DNA of 64,000 nucleotides from Pseudomonas sp. GV085 (GCF_003050925.1 NZ_QAOV01000001.1:310001-374000), one strand, 5' to 3'. Shown: positions 1 through 9,489, counted from the first letter of the stretch. Notes: generated by a model from the sequence alone, not told the origin. A program made the numbers and translations.

Positions 1-1
1 G

Positions 2-2593
2 GATGCGCAATGCGCAGTGATTCAGGAAAGTCTGTCTGTGTATTTGAGTGTGTCACCAGATGTGGTGTTGCCGCTGCTCAAATGGGTCAACAAGGGTGGT
101 GTTTACCTGTTGGTGATGGAAACCACACGGGCACTCGCAGCGGTTACTTCGGGGGCCGATAAAATCAATGTTGGTGATGATGTGCTTAACCTGCTGGAGC
201 ATCTGGTAAAGCGGGCCGAGGTCGTTAATAAGTTGTCGTTGAGTTCCGCGATGCTCGTAGCCCTGACGACGCGACGGAACTGGCAATGGTTCGGCCTCAA
301 TGATGCGCAAGCACTTACCTTGAGTACGTTGTATCAACTGACACTGTTTCAGCGAGCTGTCATGCACACCGGGCAGCCCGCCCAAACGCTGTTGCAATAC
401 CTGGAACTGGTCAACGCTTTACCGGCCATGCTGACGCCGGAAGATCAGCGGCTGATCCGTGATTCCGCCGCGACTCGACTGGCGGTGGTGCTGAAGTGGG
501 GCGTCAGGGAGGTGCTTGAATGCATCCTCTATTTGAGCCCTGCGATGCCGATCGTTCGTGACGTCACCACGCTGGATGCCCTGCTGCGCATTCGTGGGCT
601 GGCGACCCGCAGTGGGCTGGATGCGAAAGCCATTATCCGATTGGGATCGCTCACTCCAGACAGCGACACCCCCGCCTATCGTGACGTGGCGGAACACGTC
701 CTTGAGAGCCTGTCCGAGTCGACGGTAGAGGGGCAATCCAGGGAAATTGGCGAAATCGGCCAGAGCGTGACTCACGAAATCCGCTGCATCAATGACACCC
801 TGATAGCCAATGCTGAGAATCAGGTTGCGCTGGTCGAGTTGTGCTTGCGTGATCTTGCCAACCGACCAATGCCGAATATCACGGTTCAGTGGACCTCCGA
901 CCGCCCCGGTTTGCTGGAGGATATTTCAATTACCGATCATGAGGGCCGTGCGGTCATTCGCTTCAGGCCAGAAAAAGGGACGTGGATGGGCGCGGTGCAG
1001 ATCAAAGGCTCTTATGGTCTGGCTCAGGTGGTTTATGCACCGAAGATCATTGTCGACTGCGATGAGTTCTCGCTTGGCTTTGACCTTGGCGGCACAACTG
1101 ATCCAGAACCAGACGAGACGTTTCTGGCGGGCGGCGAAGGGATCTTTCCGGTGTGGGTGCGTCTTGTCGACGAGCACTCCAACCCAGGGGTTGGTCGTAC
1201 CGTGACGTTTTCAGGACAGGGCGTGGTGGCTGATCCTCTAGTGGCAATTACAGATGCGGAGGGCATCGCCCGCACCCGTGTCAGAAGTATTGAGCCTGTT
1301 GAAGAAGCGAGTCTGGTGGCCAGTTACAGCACCAAGGATTCGAAGGTCATCAACAACATCACCTTTGTCGACAAGCCGTCTATCACTCTCCTGGAAGTGG
1401 TGTCGATGGCCGTGGACGGGGAGCCACTGGTGCTTCGTTGCCATGTGTTCGGGTTGGGCAGGCTGCCGTCCCCTGGTGTGTCGGTTGGCTTGTACCTCGA
1501 TGCTGCAGAGGAGCCGATTGAAACAAAACTCACCACTGAGGAGGGGATCGCGGAGTTCACCGTGCCTGACGTTAAAGCAGGGAAACAGACATTTACCGCC
1601 AAGGTCGAGATGGACGAGCAACAGCTTGAAATCGATGTGGCCAAATCGGCGGTTATTCACGGAGAGTCTGCGGACTATCGGTTCCCTGTGGCAGGTTCAG
1701 GTACGCCTACCTTACTGTGGGTCACGGTCAGAGAGGAGTCGCATAACCAGTCCCGGTTCATTGCCAACTGCCCGATTTTGTGGAGCGTTGCAGGTCCGGG
1801 TGGAGAACCGCTGGCATCTGTCAGCATCCCTACCGACGCAATTGGGCGCTCAACCTACCCCTTCGAGGTTGATGTGGCTGGAAAGTATGACGTGACCGCA
1901 GTTCGTGAGGCTGGCGCGGAGGACCAGCGCATATTCGATCTTCAAGTCGTTCCGGCCATTGACTGGACGTTCACGTTGACCGACACCACGACAAGTATTC
2001 CTGACAGCAGCGTGCCACTGGCCTTTATCAGAGGTCATCAATACAAGCTCGTAATCAACTTGCCTGATGGCGTCGACCTGGAAGGGGCTCGTGCGATGCT
2101 GGCGTGGGACAGTGATTTCTCGGCGAAGGGGATGGGAATGCTGTTTACCCCGGCAACCGGTGCCTATGTAGCGATCGGCGCCAATGGCACGCCCCTCAGT
2201 TGGGATATTAGTTGCCAGAATCTGCGCAACGGCGCCTTCGATTTGACCTTCTACTGCGATCGACTTGATCAGCGCCTGATATTGCCGGGTCGCCTGGATG
2301 CACCACCTCCGGTGGTGGCGATTCCTGCCCAAAACGCTGAAGTGGACGTTCAACCGGAGCTCAGCGGTACGGGTAGTTCCTCGGCGCAGATATATGTATT
2401 TGAAGGTAAGCAGGGCGCGCTGCTGGCAAGAACCAGCGTAGGCGCTGACGGCAACTGGAAAGTAACGATTGCCGAACCACTTTCAACAGGGCCGCATGTG
2501 TTCTCGGTCAAACAACGACACATCGACACAACCGAAGCATGGGCGCCGGATGTTCACGTGCACGTTGGAAAAAAGTCATTGATTAATCCCTGA
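2..2593 (+). CDS. Tc toxin A subunit, first half (TcaA/YenA1-like), 5'-truncated by window edge
   Basis: The frame is open back to base 2 and no ribosome site precedes the GTG at 17, so the true start lies left of the window. I read it as the end of the first half of a split TcA, the pore and shell component of Tc insecticidal complexes. The first ~270 visible residues are helical and resemble TcA shell segments. Residues ~280-760 hold several Ig/Big-like beta-sandwiches (for example NITVQWTSDRPG and DEHSNPGVGRTVTFSG, each followed by a D-x-E/H-G-x-A turn). Residues ~765-850 form an adhesin-type Ig domain ending in HVHVGKK. The next gene supplies the TcA neuraminidase-like, pore and TcB-binding parts. 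The assignment rests mainly on that neighbour; alone, this could be read as a large Ig-repeat surface protein. Confidence 0.72.
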   Translation, partial: DAQCAVIQESLSVYLSVSPDVVLPLLKWVNKGGVYLLVMETTRALAAVTSGADKINVGDDVLNLLEHLVKRAEVVNKLSLSSAMLVALTTRRNWQWFGLNDAQALTLSTLYQLTLFQRAVMHTGQPAQTLLQYLELVNALPAMLTPEDQRLIRDSAATRLAVVLKWGVREVLECILYLSPAMPIVRDVTTLDALLRIRGLATRSGLDAKAIIRLGSLTPDSDTPAYRDVAEHVLESLSESTVEGQSREIGEIGQSVTHEIRCINDTLIANAENQVALVELCLRDLANRPMPNITVQWTSDRPGLLEDISITDHEGRAVIRFRPEKGTWMGAVQIKGSYGLAQVVYAPKIIVDCDEFSLGFDLGGTTDPEPDETFLAGGEGIFPVWVRLVDEHSNPGVGRTVTFSGQGVVADPLVAITDAEGIARTRVRSIEPVEEASLVASYSTKDSKVINNITFVDKPSITLLEVVSMAVDGEPLVLRCHVFGLGRLPSPGVSVGLYLDAAEEPIETKLTTEEGIAEFTVPDVKAGKQTFTAKVEMDEQQLEIDVAKSAVIHGESADYRFPVAGSGTPTLLWVTVREESHNQSRFIANCPILWSVAGPGGEPLASVSIPTDAIGRSTYPFEVDVAGKYDVTAVREAGAEDQRIFDLQVVPAIDWTFTLTDTTTSIPDSSVPLAFIRGHQYKLVINLPDGVDLEGARAMLAWDSDFSAKGMGMLFTPATGAYVAIGANGTPLSWDISCQNLRNGAFDLTFYCDRLDQRLILPGRLDAPPPVVAIPAQNAEVDVQPELSGTGSSSAQIYVFEGKQGALLARTSVGADGNWKVTIAEPLSTGPHVFSVKQRHIDTTEAWAPDVHVHVGKKSLINP

Positions 2594-2669
2594 ACACTTA
2601 TTGCTGAATATTGAACGGGTGTTTTTATTGAAACTGCCGGGTGCATGCTGCATTCAGGAGCATTAAAAA

Positions 2670-5600
2670 ATGATTAACTCCATCATTGGTACATTGGAAG
2701 AAAGGCGCTGCTCGGCCTTGGCGGATTTTTATTTGGGGCAAGTGACGCCCAATGATCCTGATGCCAAGGAGCTTAACCTGACGTCGTTGGATGACTTATA
2801 TCAATATTTGTTATTGGACAGTCAGGTTGGCCAGGAACCCGATACTTCGCGGCTGGCTGAAGCCATTGCTTGCCTTCAACAGTATATAGGTGCTGTCTAC
2901 GGTGGTCTGGAGCCTGGTCATGCAACAGAGTTTACTCAAGAAGAGTTAATTGCCTGGCATCGGCGCTATTGCAATATCAGTGATTGGGCCGGTTATCAGA
3001 TGTTGCTCGATTATCCGGAGAATTGGTTGAATCCGACGTTGCGTCTTGGAAAGTCCGATTCGTTCAAGGAGTTGGAGAATAACCTGAGTCAAAGTACGCT
3101 CAATGAAGCGGCTGTAAAAACGGCGCTGTTTGAGCATTTGAAGAACTTTGAAGAGGTGTGCAATCTCGATCTGGTTTCGGGCTATATCAATAGTATCGAT
3201 GGTGTGGGAACTGGAAAGGGCCAGAGTTTCAAAAATGCCGATTATTATTTTATTGGTCGGCAAAGGGTACAGCCTTTTGGCTATTTCTGGCGCAAAGCCC
3301 ATGTTGATTTAAACAGTAATAGCAAGTTTCTTGACCCTGCGGCTTGGACCGAGTGGGCCCCCATCACTTTGCCAACTGCGAAGGATACGGTGGAAATGCG
3401 CCCAGTATTTTTCGCCGGACGCTTGATGGTGGTTCAGGTTGAGCGTTTGGAAATGGTCGATTTTACGATCGAGTATGAAGGTGGTCATCTTAAATTAAAT
3501 GGTTGGTGGGAGTTTGAGATAAAACTTTCCTATCTGGCTGCGAACGGAGTATGGTCGACCCCGACGAGTCTGGGGAAAAAGAAGCTGAAGCATTGGTTTG
3601 GTGACCCTTCAACGAAGTTGGCAGTTGTGAATTATGCTGGCGACAAAAGTAGCGATGACAGGTTGGTTATATGTTTTTCTGCTCAGGACCCTTATGAAAA
3701 ATGGGATTATTTTTTCGCGGCGAGAAATTCGATATTCGATGACGTGCTGGGTTCCGGCGAAGACTTTAAGTCGCTGATTGCTGACCCATTCGCTGACACC
3801 CGTTTGCAACATAATTTGAAAAATGGTGCGGTCACCCTCGGTGATGCACCACAGATCAGCAAGCAGAAATCCGGGGCGCAGTTCCTGGATATTTCAAAGT
3901 TGAATATCACCGACCTCAAATGGATTCGCCTCAATTCTCTTTTTGCTCCGGAACTGGTAGCCAAAGCGGCTATCTCCATTGATGACATCTTGAGTCTGGT
4001 TACTCAGAACACAAAAGAACCATTGCCGGTTGAAGGCATAAATGACGAAATTAGATGGGCTCCCATCGATTTCAACAGTGCCCACGGCACTTTTTATTGG
4101 GAACTGTTCTTTCACCTGCCATTCCTGATTGCCCATCGGCTCTGCGAACAGCGCAACTACCATGAGTCGCAACGCTGGTATCAATACATATTCAACCCGC
4201 ATATTCGCACCGAAAGCACCCGCGAAGCGGTTCCCGGTGAGCAGTTCTGGTTTTGTCGCCCATTGCTGGAAGAGGGCAGTATCAGCTTCGAGGCCAAAGG
4301 GTTGGTTGACCCTGATGCCATCGCCTTTTCCAATCGCATTCACTATCGCAAAGCTATTTTCATGGGCTACGTGCGTTGCATCATCGCGCATGCCGACTCG
4401 CTTTATCGTCGATTGACCCGCGACAGTCTGACGGCAGCAAAACTGCAATATGTGCGTGCGTTGTCACTGATGGGGGCGGCACCCACAGCAAAAGCCATGA
4501 GCCACTGGAAACCGCAGTCAGCCAAAGACATTCTTGACGACCTGGCAGAAACCGTTTCACCCCTGGAATCGTTCGCGGGAACACTTGATGTCGACGTCGC
4601 GAACCTGCCCGCCCGCGTCGAGGGCACACCCGATTTTGAAGTATTGAAGCTGGGTGTCTTTCGTCCATTCACCAACGAGCAGTTGCTGGACACCTGGAAG
4701 TACATTGACGAGTGCTTGTGGAACATGCGGCATAACCTGACCATCGATGGCAAACCGATGATGCTGGCGCTGTATGCTCCGCCGACGAATCCACTTGATT
4801 TGCTTCGCGCCCAGGCTGGCGGTTCATCGGGGGCAACGCGCAATGCGGGCGGGTGGAAGACGATTCCGCATTATCGGTTCCGTACCCTGCTGTCCACGGC
4901 ACAAAACGCAGTGCAAACGCTGATCGGCTTTGGTCGGGAAGTGCGTCAGCTGATGGAGCAGAGTGACCGTGGGCAGTTGGAGGAGCTGCAGCAGAGTCAT
5001 GTCATCGCACTGGGAGCACATGCCAGGACCATTCAGGAGGAAACGATCAAGCAGATGGAGGCATCGCTGCAGGGGCTTAAACAAAGTCAGAAAATGGTTG
5101 AAGAGCGGGCGCGGCACTATAGGGATATCAGTGCCAGCGCGCTTTTGGTGCCGGAAATAGCTGGGGACCTCGCTAACATTGGAGGCAGGCTAACGGCTGC
5201 CGTAGCCGCAGCGCCAAATACTGCTGCAGCTGTTGCGAGGGCCATACCAAATATTTTCGGTATGGCGTTCGGTGGCTCGGATATTGGGGCACCGCTGGAC
5301 GCCGTATCTCATAATTTGTACGCAGCTAGCAGTTTACAATTTGCAATCGGCGACATTCTACATCGATCAGCTTTTTATGCCCGTCGAGAACAAGAGTGGG
5401 ACTTTGCAGAAAGACAGGCCAATAGCGAGCTGCTGGTCCTTCAGGAACAGCTGACGGCACAACAACACTCTCTCAACGCAGCGAGAAGCAGCCTGGCGCA
5501 AACACAAAAAGCCAATGACCAGGCCCAGGAAATTTTTTCCTTTTACAAAACCCGGTCCACCAATGTTGAACTCTATCGTTGGTTGCTGAGCCAGATGGCC

Positions 5601-6407
5601 ACGTTGTACTTCCAGGCTTACGACGCCGTGGTGGGCATTTGCCTGAGTGCGCAAGCCAGCTTTCAATACGAGATGGGCGATTTCGACACGCAGGTCATTC
5701 GCCCTAATGTCTGGATGGATCATCACCATGGCCTGAGTGCGGGCGAATCCATGTTGCTTGACCTGTTGCGTCTGGAGCGCATGTATCTTGAGCGTAACGA
5801 ACGCCGGCTGGAGCTGACCAAAACCATCTCTTTGCGCGATCTGTTCGAGAAAGCAGAGTTCATCTCAGGGAAAGACTGGGCAGCGGTGATAGCCGAACTC
5901 AAGAATGGCAAACTTGAATTTAACTTTTCCCAAAGATTATTCGACAGTGATTATCCCGGCCATTACTGCCGGCAGATCACGAGTGTCTCGCTGTCTCTTC
6001 CCGCGGTGCTCGGTCCTTATCAGGATGTTCACGCCATTTTGACGCAAACCGGCAGTACCACAGTACACAAAGCCGATATCGACTCACTTGACTGGTTGTA
6101 TGGCGACGGAGAGGAAATGCCACCGCCGGGGATTTTTCTGAATCCGCGCCCCAATCAACAACAGGGAATCAGCCACGGTCTGGATGACTACGGTTTGTTC
6201 CAGCTGAGTTTTGGTGATGAACGCTACCTGCCATTTGAGGGAACAGGAGCGGTATCGCATTGGCACTTCGAATTACCACGACCCAAATCGCCAGACCAGA
6301 TCAAACTGATCGACAGCCTGACAGACATCATAGTGCACGTGCGATACCTGGCGAAGGTCGGAGGTTCAGCCTACACCAAAGCTGTTCTGGACAAACTGGG
6401 TGATTGA
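2670..6407 (+). CDS. Tc toxin A subunit, second half (TcaB/YenA2-like)
   Basis: A 1245-residue protein with the C-terminal architecture of TcA. A helical N-terminus is followed by a neuraminidase-like region (~residues 185-300, around YYFIGRQRVQPFGYFWRKAH). Next comes the conserved segment FYWELFFHLPFLIAHRL with RWYQYIFNP (~475-510). A long coiled-coil and hydrophobic stretch (~750-960, including an Ala-rich VAAAPNTAAAVARAI hairpin) matches the translocation channel. The TcB-binding end has SLSLPAVLGPYQ, DERYLPFEGTGAVSHW and a final HVRYLAKVGG. AGGAG lies 9 nt before ATG 2670. It starts 76 bp after the first subunit, so the two probably form one mRNA. The first ~1.5 kb is clearly AT-rich compared with chromosomal neighbours. 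No TcB or TcC gene is visible; they may lie to the left or elsewhere. Confidence 0.9.
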   Translation: MINSIIGTLEERRCSALADFYLGQVTPNDPDAKELNLTSLDDLYQYLLLDSQVGQEPDTSRLAEAIACLQQYIGAVYGGLEPGHATEFTQEELIAWHRRYCNISDWAGYQMLLDYPENWLNPTLRLGKSDSFKELENNLSQSTLNEAAVKTALFEHLKNFEEVCNLDLVSGYINSIDGVGTGKGQSFKNADYYFIGRQRVQPFGYFWRKAHVDLNSNSKFLDPAAWTEWAPITLPTAKDTVEMRPVFFAGRLMVVQVERLEMVDFTIEYEGGHLKLNGWWEFEIKLSYLAANGVWSTPTSLGKKKLKHWFGDPSTKLAVVNYAGDKSSDDRLVICFSAQDPYEKWDYFFAARNSIFDDVLGSGEDFKSLIADPFADTRLQHNLKNGAVTLGDAPQISKQKSGAQFLDISKLNITDLKWIRLNSLFAPELVAKAAISIDDILSLVTQNTKEPLPVEGINDEIRWAPIDFNSAHGTFYWELFFHLPFLIAHRLCEQRNYHESQRWYQYIFNPHIRTESTREAVPGEQFWFCRPLLEEGSISFEAKGLVDPDAIAFSNRIHYRKAIFMGYVRCIIAHADSLYRRLTRDSLTAAKLQYVRALSLMGAAPTAKAMSHWKPQSAKDILDDLAETVSPLESFAGTLDVDVANLPARVEGTPDFEVLKLGVFRPFTNEQLLDTWKYIDECLWNMRHNLTIDGKPMMLALYAPPTNPLDLLRAQAGGSSGATRNAGGWKTIPHYRFRTLLSTAQNAVQTLIGFGREVRQLMEQSDRGQLEELQQSHVIALGAHARTIQEETIKQMEASLQGLKQSQKMVEERARHYRDISASALLVPEIAGDLANIGGRLTAAVAAAPNTAAAVARAIPNIFGMAFGGSDIGAPLDAVSHNLYAASSLQFAIGDILHRSAFYARREQEWDFAERQANSELLVLQEQLTAQQHSLNAARSSLAQTQKANDQAQEIFSFYKTRSTNVELYRWLLSQMATLYFQAYDAVVGICLSAQASFQYEMGDFDTQVIRPNVWMDHHHGLSAGESMLLDLLRLERMYLERNERRLELTKTISLRDLFEKAEFISGKDWAAVIAELKNGKLEFNFSQRLFDSDYPGHYCRQITSVSLSLPAVLGPYQDVHAILTQTGSTTVHKADIDSLDWLYGDGEEMPPPGIFLNPRPNQQQGISHGLDDYGLFQLSFGDERYLPFEGTGAVSHWHFELPRPKSPDQIKLIDSLTDIIVHVRYLAKVGGSAYTKAVLDKLGD

Positions 6408-6501
6408 AGAGGGACTGCCCTGAGAGCTTTGGGGCATTAGTTTGACAACCGGGTCGAATTCATCGACTTCGCAACTGTTGATTGATAGAGGTGAATGCAT
6501 C

Positions 6502-7059
6502 ATGAGCGATGACGAAATCAAAGGGCGCAATTTGATTTTACGCGGCAACTTTCCCGCAGACTGGAAGAACTCCTGGACGCATGATGGCGTGGGAAACGCA
6601 GTGATACAGAAAGATGAGAGTGTAGGTAACTACGTGGCAATGAATAGCCGTGCAAAGGTGGAGCAGAAAATGGCTACGCCCACTTTTTCTGAATCTCAGA
6701 TGACGGGAGTGGCGTATCGGATTGCCTTTATGTATGAAAACTATCTCGACGGCGAGAATTCAAAAGTCGTGGTGATAACCAGCAAGGGAAAAGAATCCAT
6801 CATTGATCTGAGTGGCAGGATTGCTAATCAGCCGCTTGCCGATTGGAACTACTATGACCTGAATAAGCTGGATGATTTTGAGGCGGGGGATACCGATTTT
6901 ACTGTGCAGTTGCATGGTTCTAGCAAAGCCGGTACGGCCGCACTGCGTATGGTAAATGTTGAAGTGGATGTGAAATTAGTCCCCCTTGCACTAAAAACTA
7001 TCCAACTCGACGACAGGGTTTACCAACCGCAGAGCAGGCGTGTTTTATCGTCGAGTTGA
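6502..7059 (+). CDS. Uncharacterised 185-residue protein downstream of Tc subunits
   Basis: ATG 6502 is preceded by AGAGGTG at a good distance; a longer reading from 6442 lacks a ribosome site. I recognise no named family. The sequence alternates short polar and aromatic strands (GNFPADWKNSWTHDGVG; YRIAFMYENYLDG; DFTVQLHGSSKAG) and ends in a strand-rich segment, suggesting a single beta-sandwich like a carbohydrate-binding jelly roll. There is no signal peptide or membrane segment. It sits 94 bp after the TcA second half on the same strand, is AT-rich like that gene, and is followed by a convergent housekeeping gene, so it probably belongs to the Tc locus. A role as an accessory, perhaps glycan-binding, Tc partner is inference only. 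Confidence 0.7.
   Translation: MSDDEIKGRNLILRGNFPADWKNSWTHDGVGNAVIQKDESVGNYVAMNSRAKVEQKMATPTFSESQMTGVAYRIAFMYENYLDGENSKVVVITSKGKESIIDLSGRIANQPLADWNYYDLNKLDDFEAGDTDFTVQLHGSSKAGTAALRMVNVEVDVKLVPLALKTIQLDDRVYQPQSRRVLSSS
7003..7058. repeat. Perfect 11-bp inverted repeat over the end of the small Tc-locus gene
   Basis: CAACTCGACGA (7003-7013) is the exact reverse complement of TCGTCGAGTTG (7048-7058), with 34 bp between them. The right arm runs into the stop codon at 7057-7059. There is no T-run, so it is not a classic intrinsic terminator, though it lies exactly between two convergent genes. Confidence 0.7.
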
Positions 7060-7079
7060 ATGACCGTCAACAACGCCCC

Positions 7080-8411
7080 CTAGATCGATCCTGCTTTTTT
7101 TCTACTCAGGTAGTGTGTGACCAGAGCAGGGCCCAACTGTTCAGGTCGGGCATCCACCACCTGCACTCCATGAGCACTCAACCGCTCATGGAGTTCTGCC
7201 CGTGCATTCAGGTAATCAACCGTGCCGCAATAGGCCAGTGCCTCCTGCAAGGTTTGCACCGGTGTATGGCGCAGACTGTCGAGCACGTCTTCCCTCAGGC
7301 TGGCGACTATCACCCGGTGCGCCTTGCCCATGCGATTGACGGCGGTCAGCAAATCTTCATCGTCCTCAACGCGCAAGTTGGTCACCAAGACCACCAGCGC
7401 CCGGCGCTGCTGCCGAGCCAGTAACAGGCTGGCAGCGGCCTGATAATCAACACTGTGGTGAGTGCTTTCCAGGTCATAGACCGTGTTGAGCAGTGTGTTG
7501 AGATGGCTGGTGCCTTTTACCGGTGCAAGGTAGCGCGGCTGTTCGCTGGCAATTGTACTCAGCCCCACCGCATCGCCCTGCCGTAACGCCACGTAGCTCA
7601 GCAACAGACAGGCATTGAGGGCGTGATCGAAGTGCGACAGCTCATCATCCTGGCTGCGCATATGCCGGCCGCAGTCGAGCATGAAGATAATCTGCTGGTC
7701 ACGCTCATCCTGATACTCCCGGGCGATCGGTGTACGTTGGCGGGCAGTGGCTTTCCAGTCGATCTGGCGCAGGCTGTCGCCTTCGCGAAACTCCCTTAGC
7801 TGGTGAAACTCCAGACCCAGGCCGCGACGTTGTTTTTGGCGCACGCCGAGTTGGCTGAGCCAGTTGTCCACAGCCAGCAATTGTCCGCCGTAGAGGCGGG
7901 CGAAGTCGGGGTAGACGCGGGTGTGGTCGGTCACGCTGAGCAGACGTTTGCCGGACCACAGGCTCAATGGGCTCGGCAGGTTTATTTCGCAATGTTCGAA
8001 GCTGAAGTGGCCTCGCTTGAGCGGGCGAAGGCGATAGCCAATCTCGCTGTGCTGGCCGGGCTGAAGTTCGACCGAAAGGGGAAGGTTTTCGAAGCTCAGG
8101 CCGTTGGGCACATGGTCGAAGACCTGAATGTTCAGTGGTTGGGGGAAGTCATGCACGACTTCCAGTCGCACTTCGCTCCAGCGACCCAGCGCCAGGCTGC
8201 CACGCATTTGTCGTCGTACGCTGGGGGAGGGCAGGCGTTGGAGGCGGATGGCGTCGAGTATTGCCAGGGCCAGCAGCGCCAGCAGCAATCCCCAGTTGAT
8301 CGACAACAGGCTTGAAGGAACGGCGACGTCCAGCGCCCGCAATGCACCGAGCACGATGCCGATAACCAGCAGCAGTGCCAGCCAGATCAACAGCAGGCGC
8401 GAGGGTTTCAT
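7080..8411 (-). CDS. DUF58 domain protein (von Willebrand A-like), membrane-anchored
   Basis: A 443-residue protein read from ATG 8411 (MKPSRLLLIW); the upstream extension is Arg/Cys-rich and implausible. Two hydrophobic helices (~residues 6-25 and 34-52) anchor it in the inner membrane. The cytoplasmic part carries the DUF58 signature GDSLRQIDWKATARQRTP and a vWA-like core with FMLDCGRHM. DUF58 proteins usually occur next to MoxR AAA+ ATPases, as here, and are thought to be metal-dependent binding partners of the ATPase. It is the last gene of a six-gene minus-strand unit and is separated from moxR by 76 bp holding part of a REP element. The molecular function is not known. Confidence 0.88.
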   Translation of the reverse strand: MKPSRLLLIWLALLLVIGIVLGALRALDVAVPSSLLSINWGLLLALLALAILDAIRLQRLPSPSVRRQMRGSLALGRWSEVRLEVVHDFPQPLNIQVFDHVPNGLSFENLPLSVELQPGQHSEIGYRLRPLKRGHFSFEHCEINLPSPLSLWSGKRLLSVTDHTRVYPDFARLYGGQLLAVDNWLSQLGVRQKQRRGLGLEFHQLREFREGDSLRQIDWKATARQRTPIAREYQDERDQQIIFMLDCGRHMRSQDDELSHFDHALNACLLLSYVALRQGDAVGLSTIASEQPRYLAPVKGTSHLNTLLNTVYDLESTHHSVDYQAAASLLLARQQRRALVVLVTNLRVEDDEDLLTAVNRMGKAHRVIVASLREDVLDSLRHTPVQTLQEALAYCGTVDYLNARAELHERLSAHGVQVVDARPEQLGPALVTHYLSRKKAGSI

Positions 8412-8430
8412 GGTGTAACACCGTGCAGCC

Positions 8431-8466
8431 AGATCAAAAGATCGCAGCCTGCGGCAGCTCCTACAG
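8431..8466. repeat. REP half-element, class A
   Basis: One copy of the class A REP core (GCAGCCTGCGGCAGCTCCTACAG type), in the gap between the MoxR and DUF58 genes. The same core appears as full inverted pairs at 57745-57827 and 61462-61543. Here only one arm is present. Confidence 0.8.
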
Positions 8467-8487
8467 GTGCACAGCGGGCCACGACGT

Positions 8488-9489
8488 TCAAACCCGCGGC
8501 GCCGGCACTTGGTCGAGTAGTTGGCGCAGTACGTGATCGACTTCCAGCCCTTCGATATCCAGCTCCGGCGCGATGCGTACGCGATGGCGCAGCACCGCCA
8601 GGGCGCAGCCCTTGATGTCATCCGGAATCACGAATTCACCACCGCGCAGCAGCGCGCGGGCCCTGGCACATCGCACCAGGGCAATGGACGCCCGAGGCCC
8701 GGCGCCGAGGGTCAGGCCGGGCCAGTTGCGGGTGGAGCGGGCCAGGCGCACGGCGTAATCGAGCACCTGATCGTCCAGCGCCAGGTCGCTGGCGATGCGT
8801 TGCAGGGCCAGTACATCCTTGGCCTGCAACAACGTGCGCATCGGTTGGACATCGAGCATGTCGGCCCGGGTCGAACGGCTGACCTGACGCACCATGTTCA
8901 GCTCTTGCTCGGCGTCGGGGTAATCCATGCGCACCTTGAGCATGAAGCGATCCAGTTCGGCCTCCGGCAACGGGTAAGTGCCTTCCTGTTCGATCGGGTT
9001 TTGCGTGGCGAGCACCATGAACGGCTGCGCAATCGGCAATGGCCGGCCTTCGAGGGTGACTTGCCGCTCCTGCATGGCTTCGAGCAGCGCCGCCTGGGTT
9101 TTCGCCGGAGCGCGGTTGATCTCGTCGGCGAGCAACAGGTTGGTAAACAATGGGCCTTTGCGCAGCTTGAATTGCTCGGTCTGCAAGTCATACACCGCAT
9201 GCCCGGTGACGTCGCTCGGCATCAGGTCCGGGGTGAACTGGATGCGCGCGAACTCACCGCCGAAGCAGCGGGCGAGGGCGCGCACCAACAGGGTCTTGCC
9301 CAAACCCGGTACGCCTTCGAGCAGCACATGGCCGCCGGCGATCAGCGCCGTCAGGACGTCGTCGATCACACTGTCCTGGCCGATCAAGGCTTTTTGCAAT
9401 TCATGGCGTACGGCCTGGGCCAGGTGGCTGGCACGCTGACGTTGTTGAGTGGCATGACTCGCTGCGTCGGGCTCGATCGGATGACTCAT
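8488..9489 (-). CDS. MoxR-family AAA+ ATPase
   Basis: A 333-residue cytoplasmic ATPase. Walker A is GVPGLGKT at residues 59-66 and Walker B is LLLADEINR near 115-123. The MoxR hallmarks NRAPAKTQAALLEAM and ATQNPIEQEGTYPLPEAELDRF follow, with an arginine-rich lid domain after ~200. MoxR proteins act as chaperone-like ATPases that help assemble complexes with vWA/DUF58 partners. Its start ATG overlaps the DUF4350 stop by 4 bp (ATGA), so the genes are translationally coupled. Confidence 0.93.
   Translation of the reverse strand: MSHPIEPDAASHATQQRQRASHLAQAVRHELQKALIGQDSVIDDVLTALIAGGHVLLEGVPGLGKTLLVRALARCFGGEFARIQFTPDLMPSDVTGHAVYDLQTEQFKLRKGPLFTNLLLADEINRAPAKTQAALLEAMQERQVTLEGRPLPIAQPFMVLATQNPIEQEGTYPLPEAELDRFMLKVRMDYPDAEQELNMVRQVSRSTRADMLDVQPMRTLLQAKDVLALQRIASDLALDDQVLDYAVRLARSTRNWPGLTLGAGPRASIALVRCARARALLRGGEFVIPDDIKGCALAVLRHRVRIAPELDIEGLEVDHVLRQLLDQVPAPRV

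Noticed and set aside
8412..8621. 70-residue extension of the DUF58 protein
   Set aside because: Arg/Cys-rich reading through a REP half-element and into the moxR 3' end; ATG 8411 fits the family.
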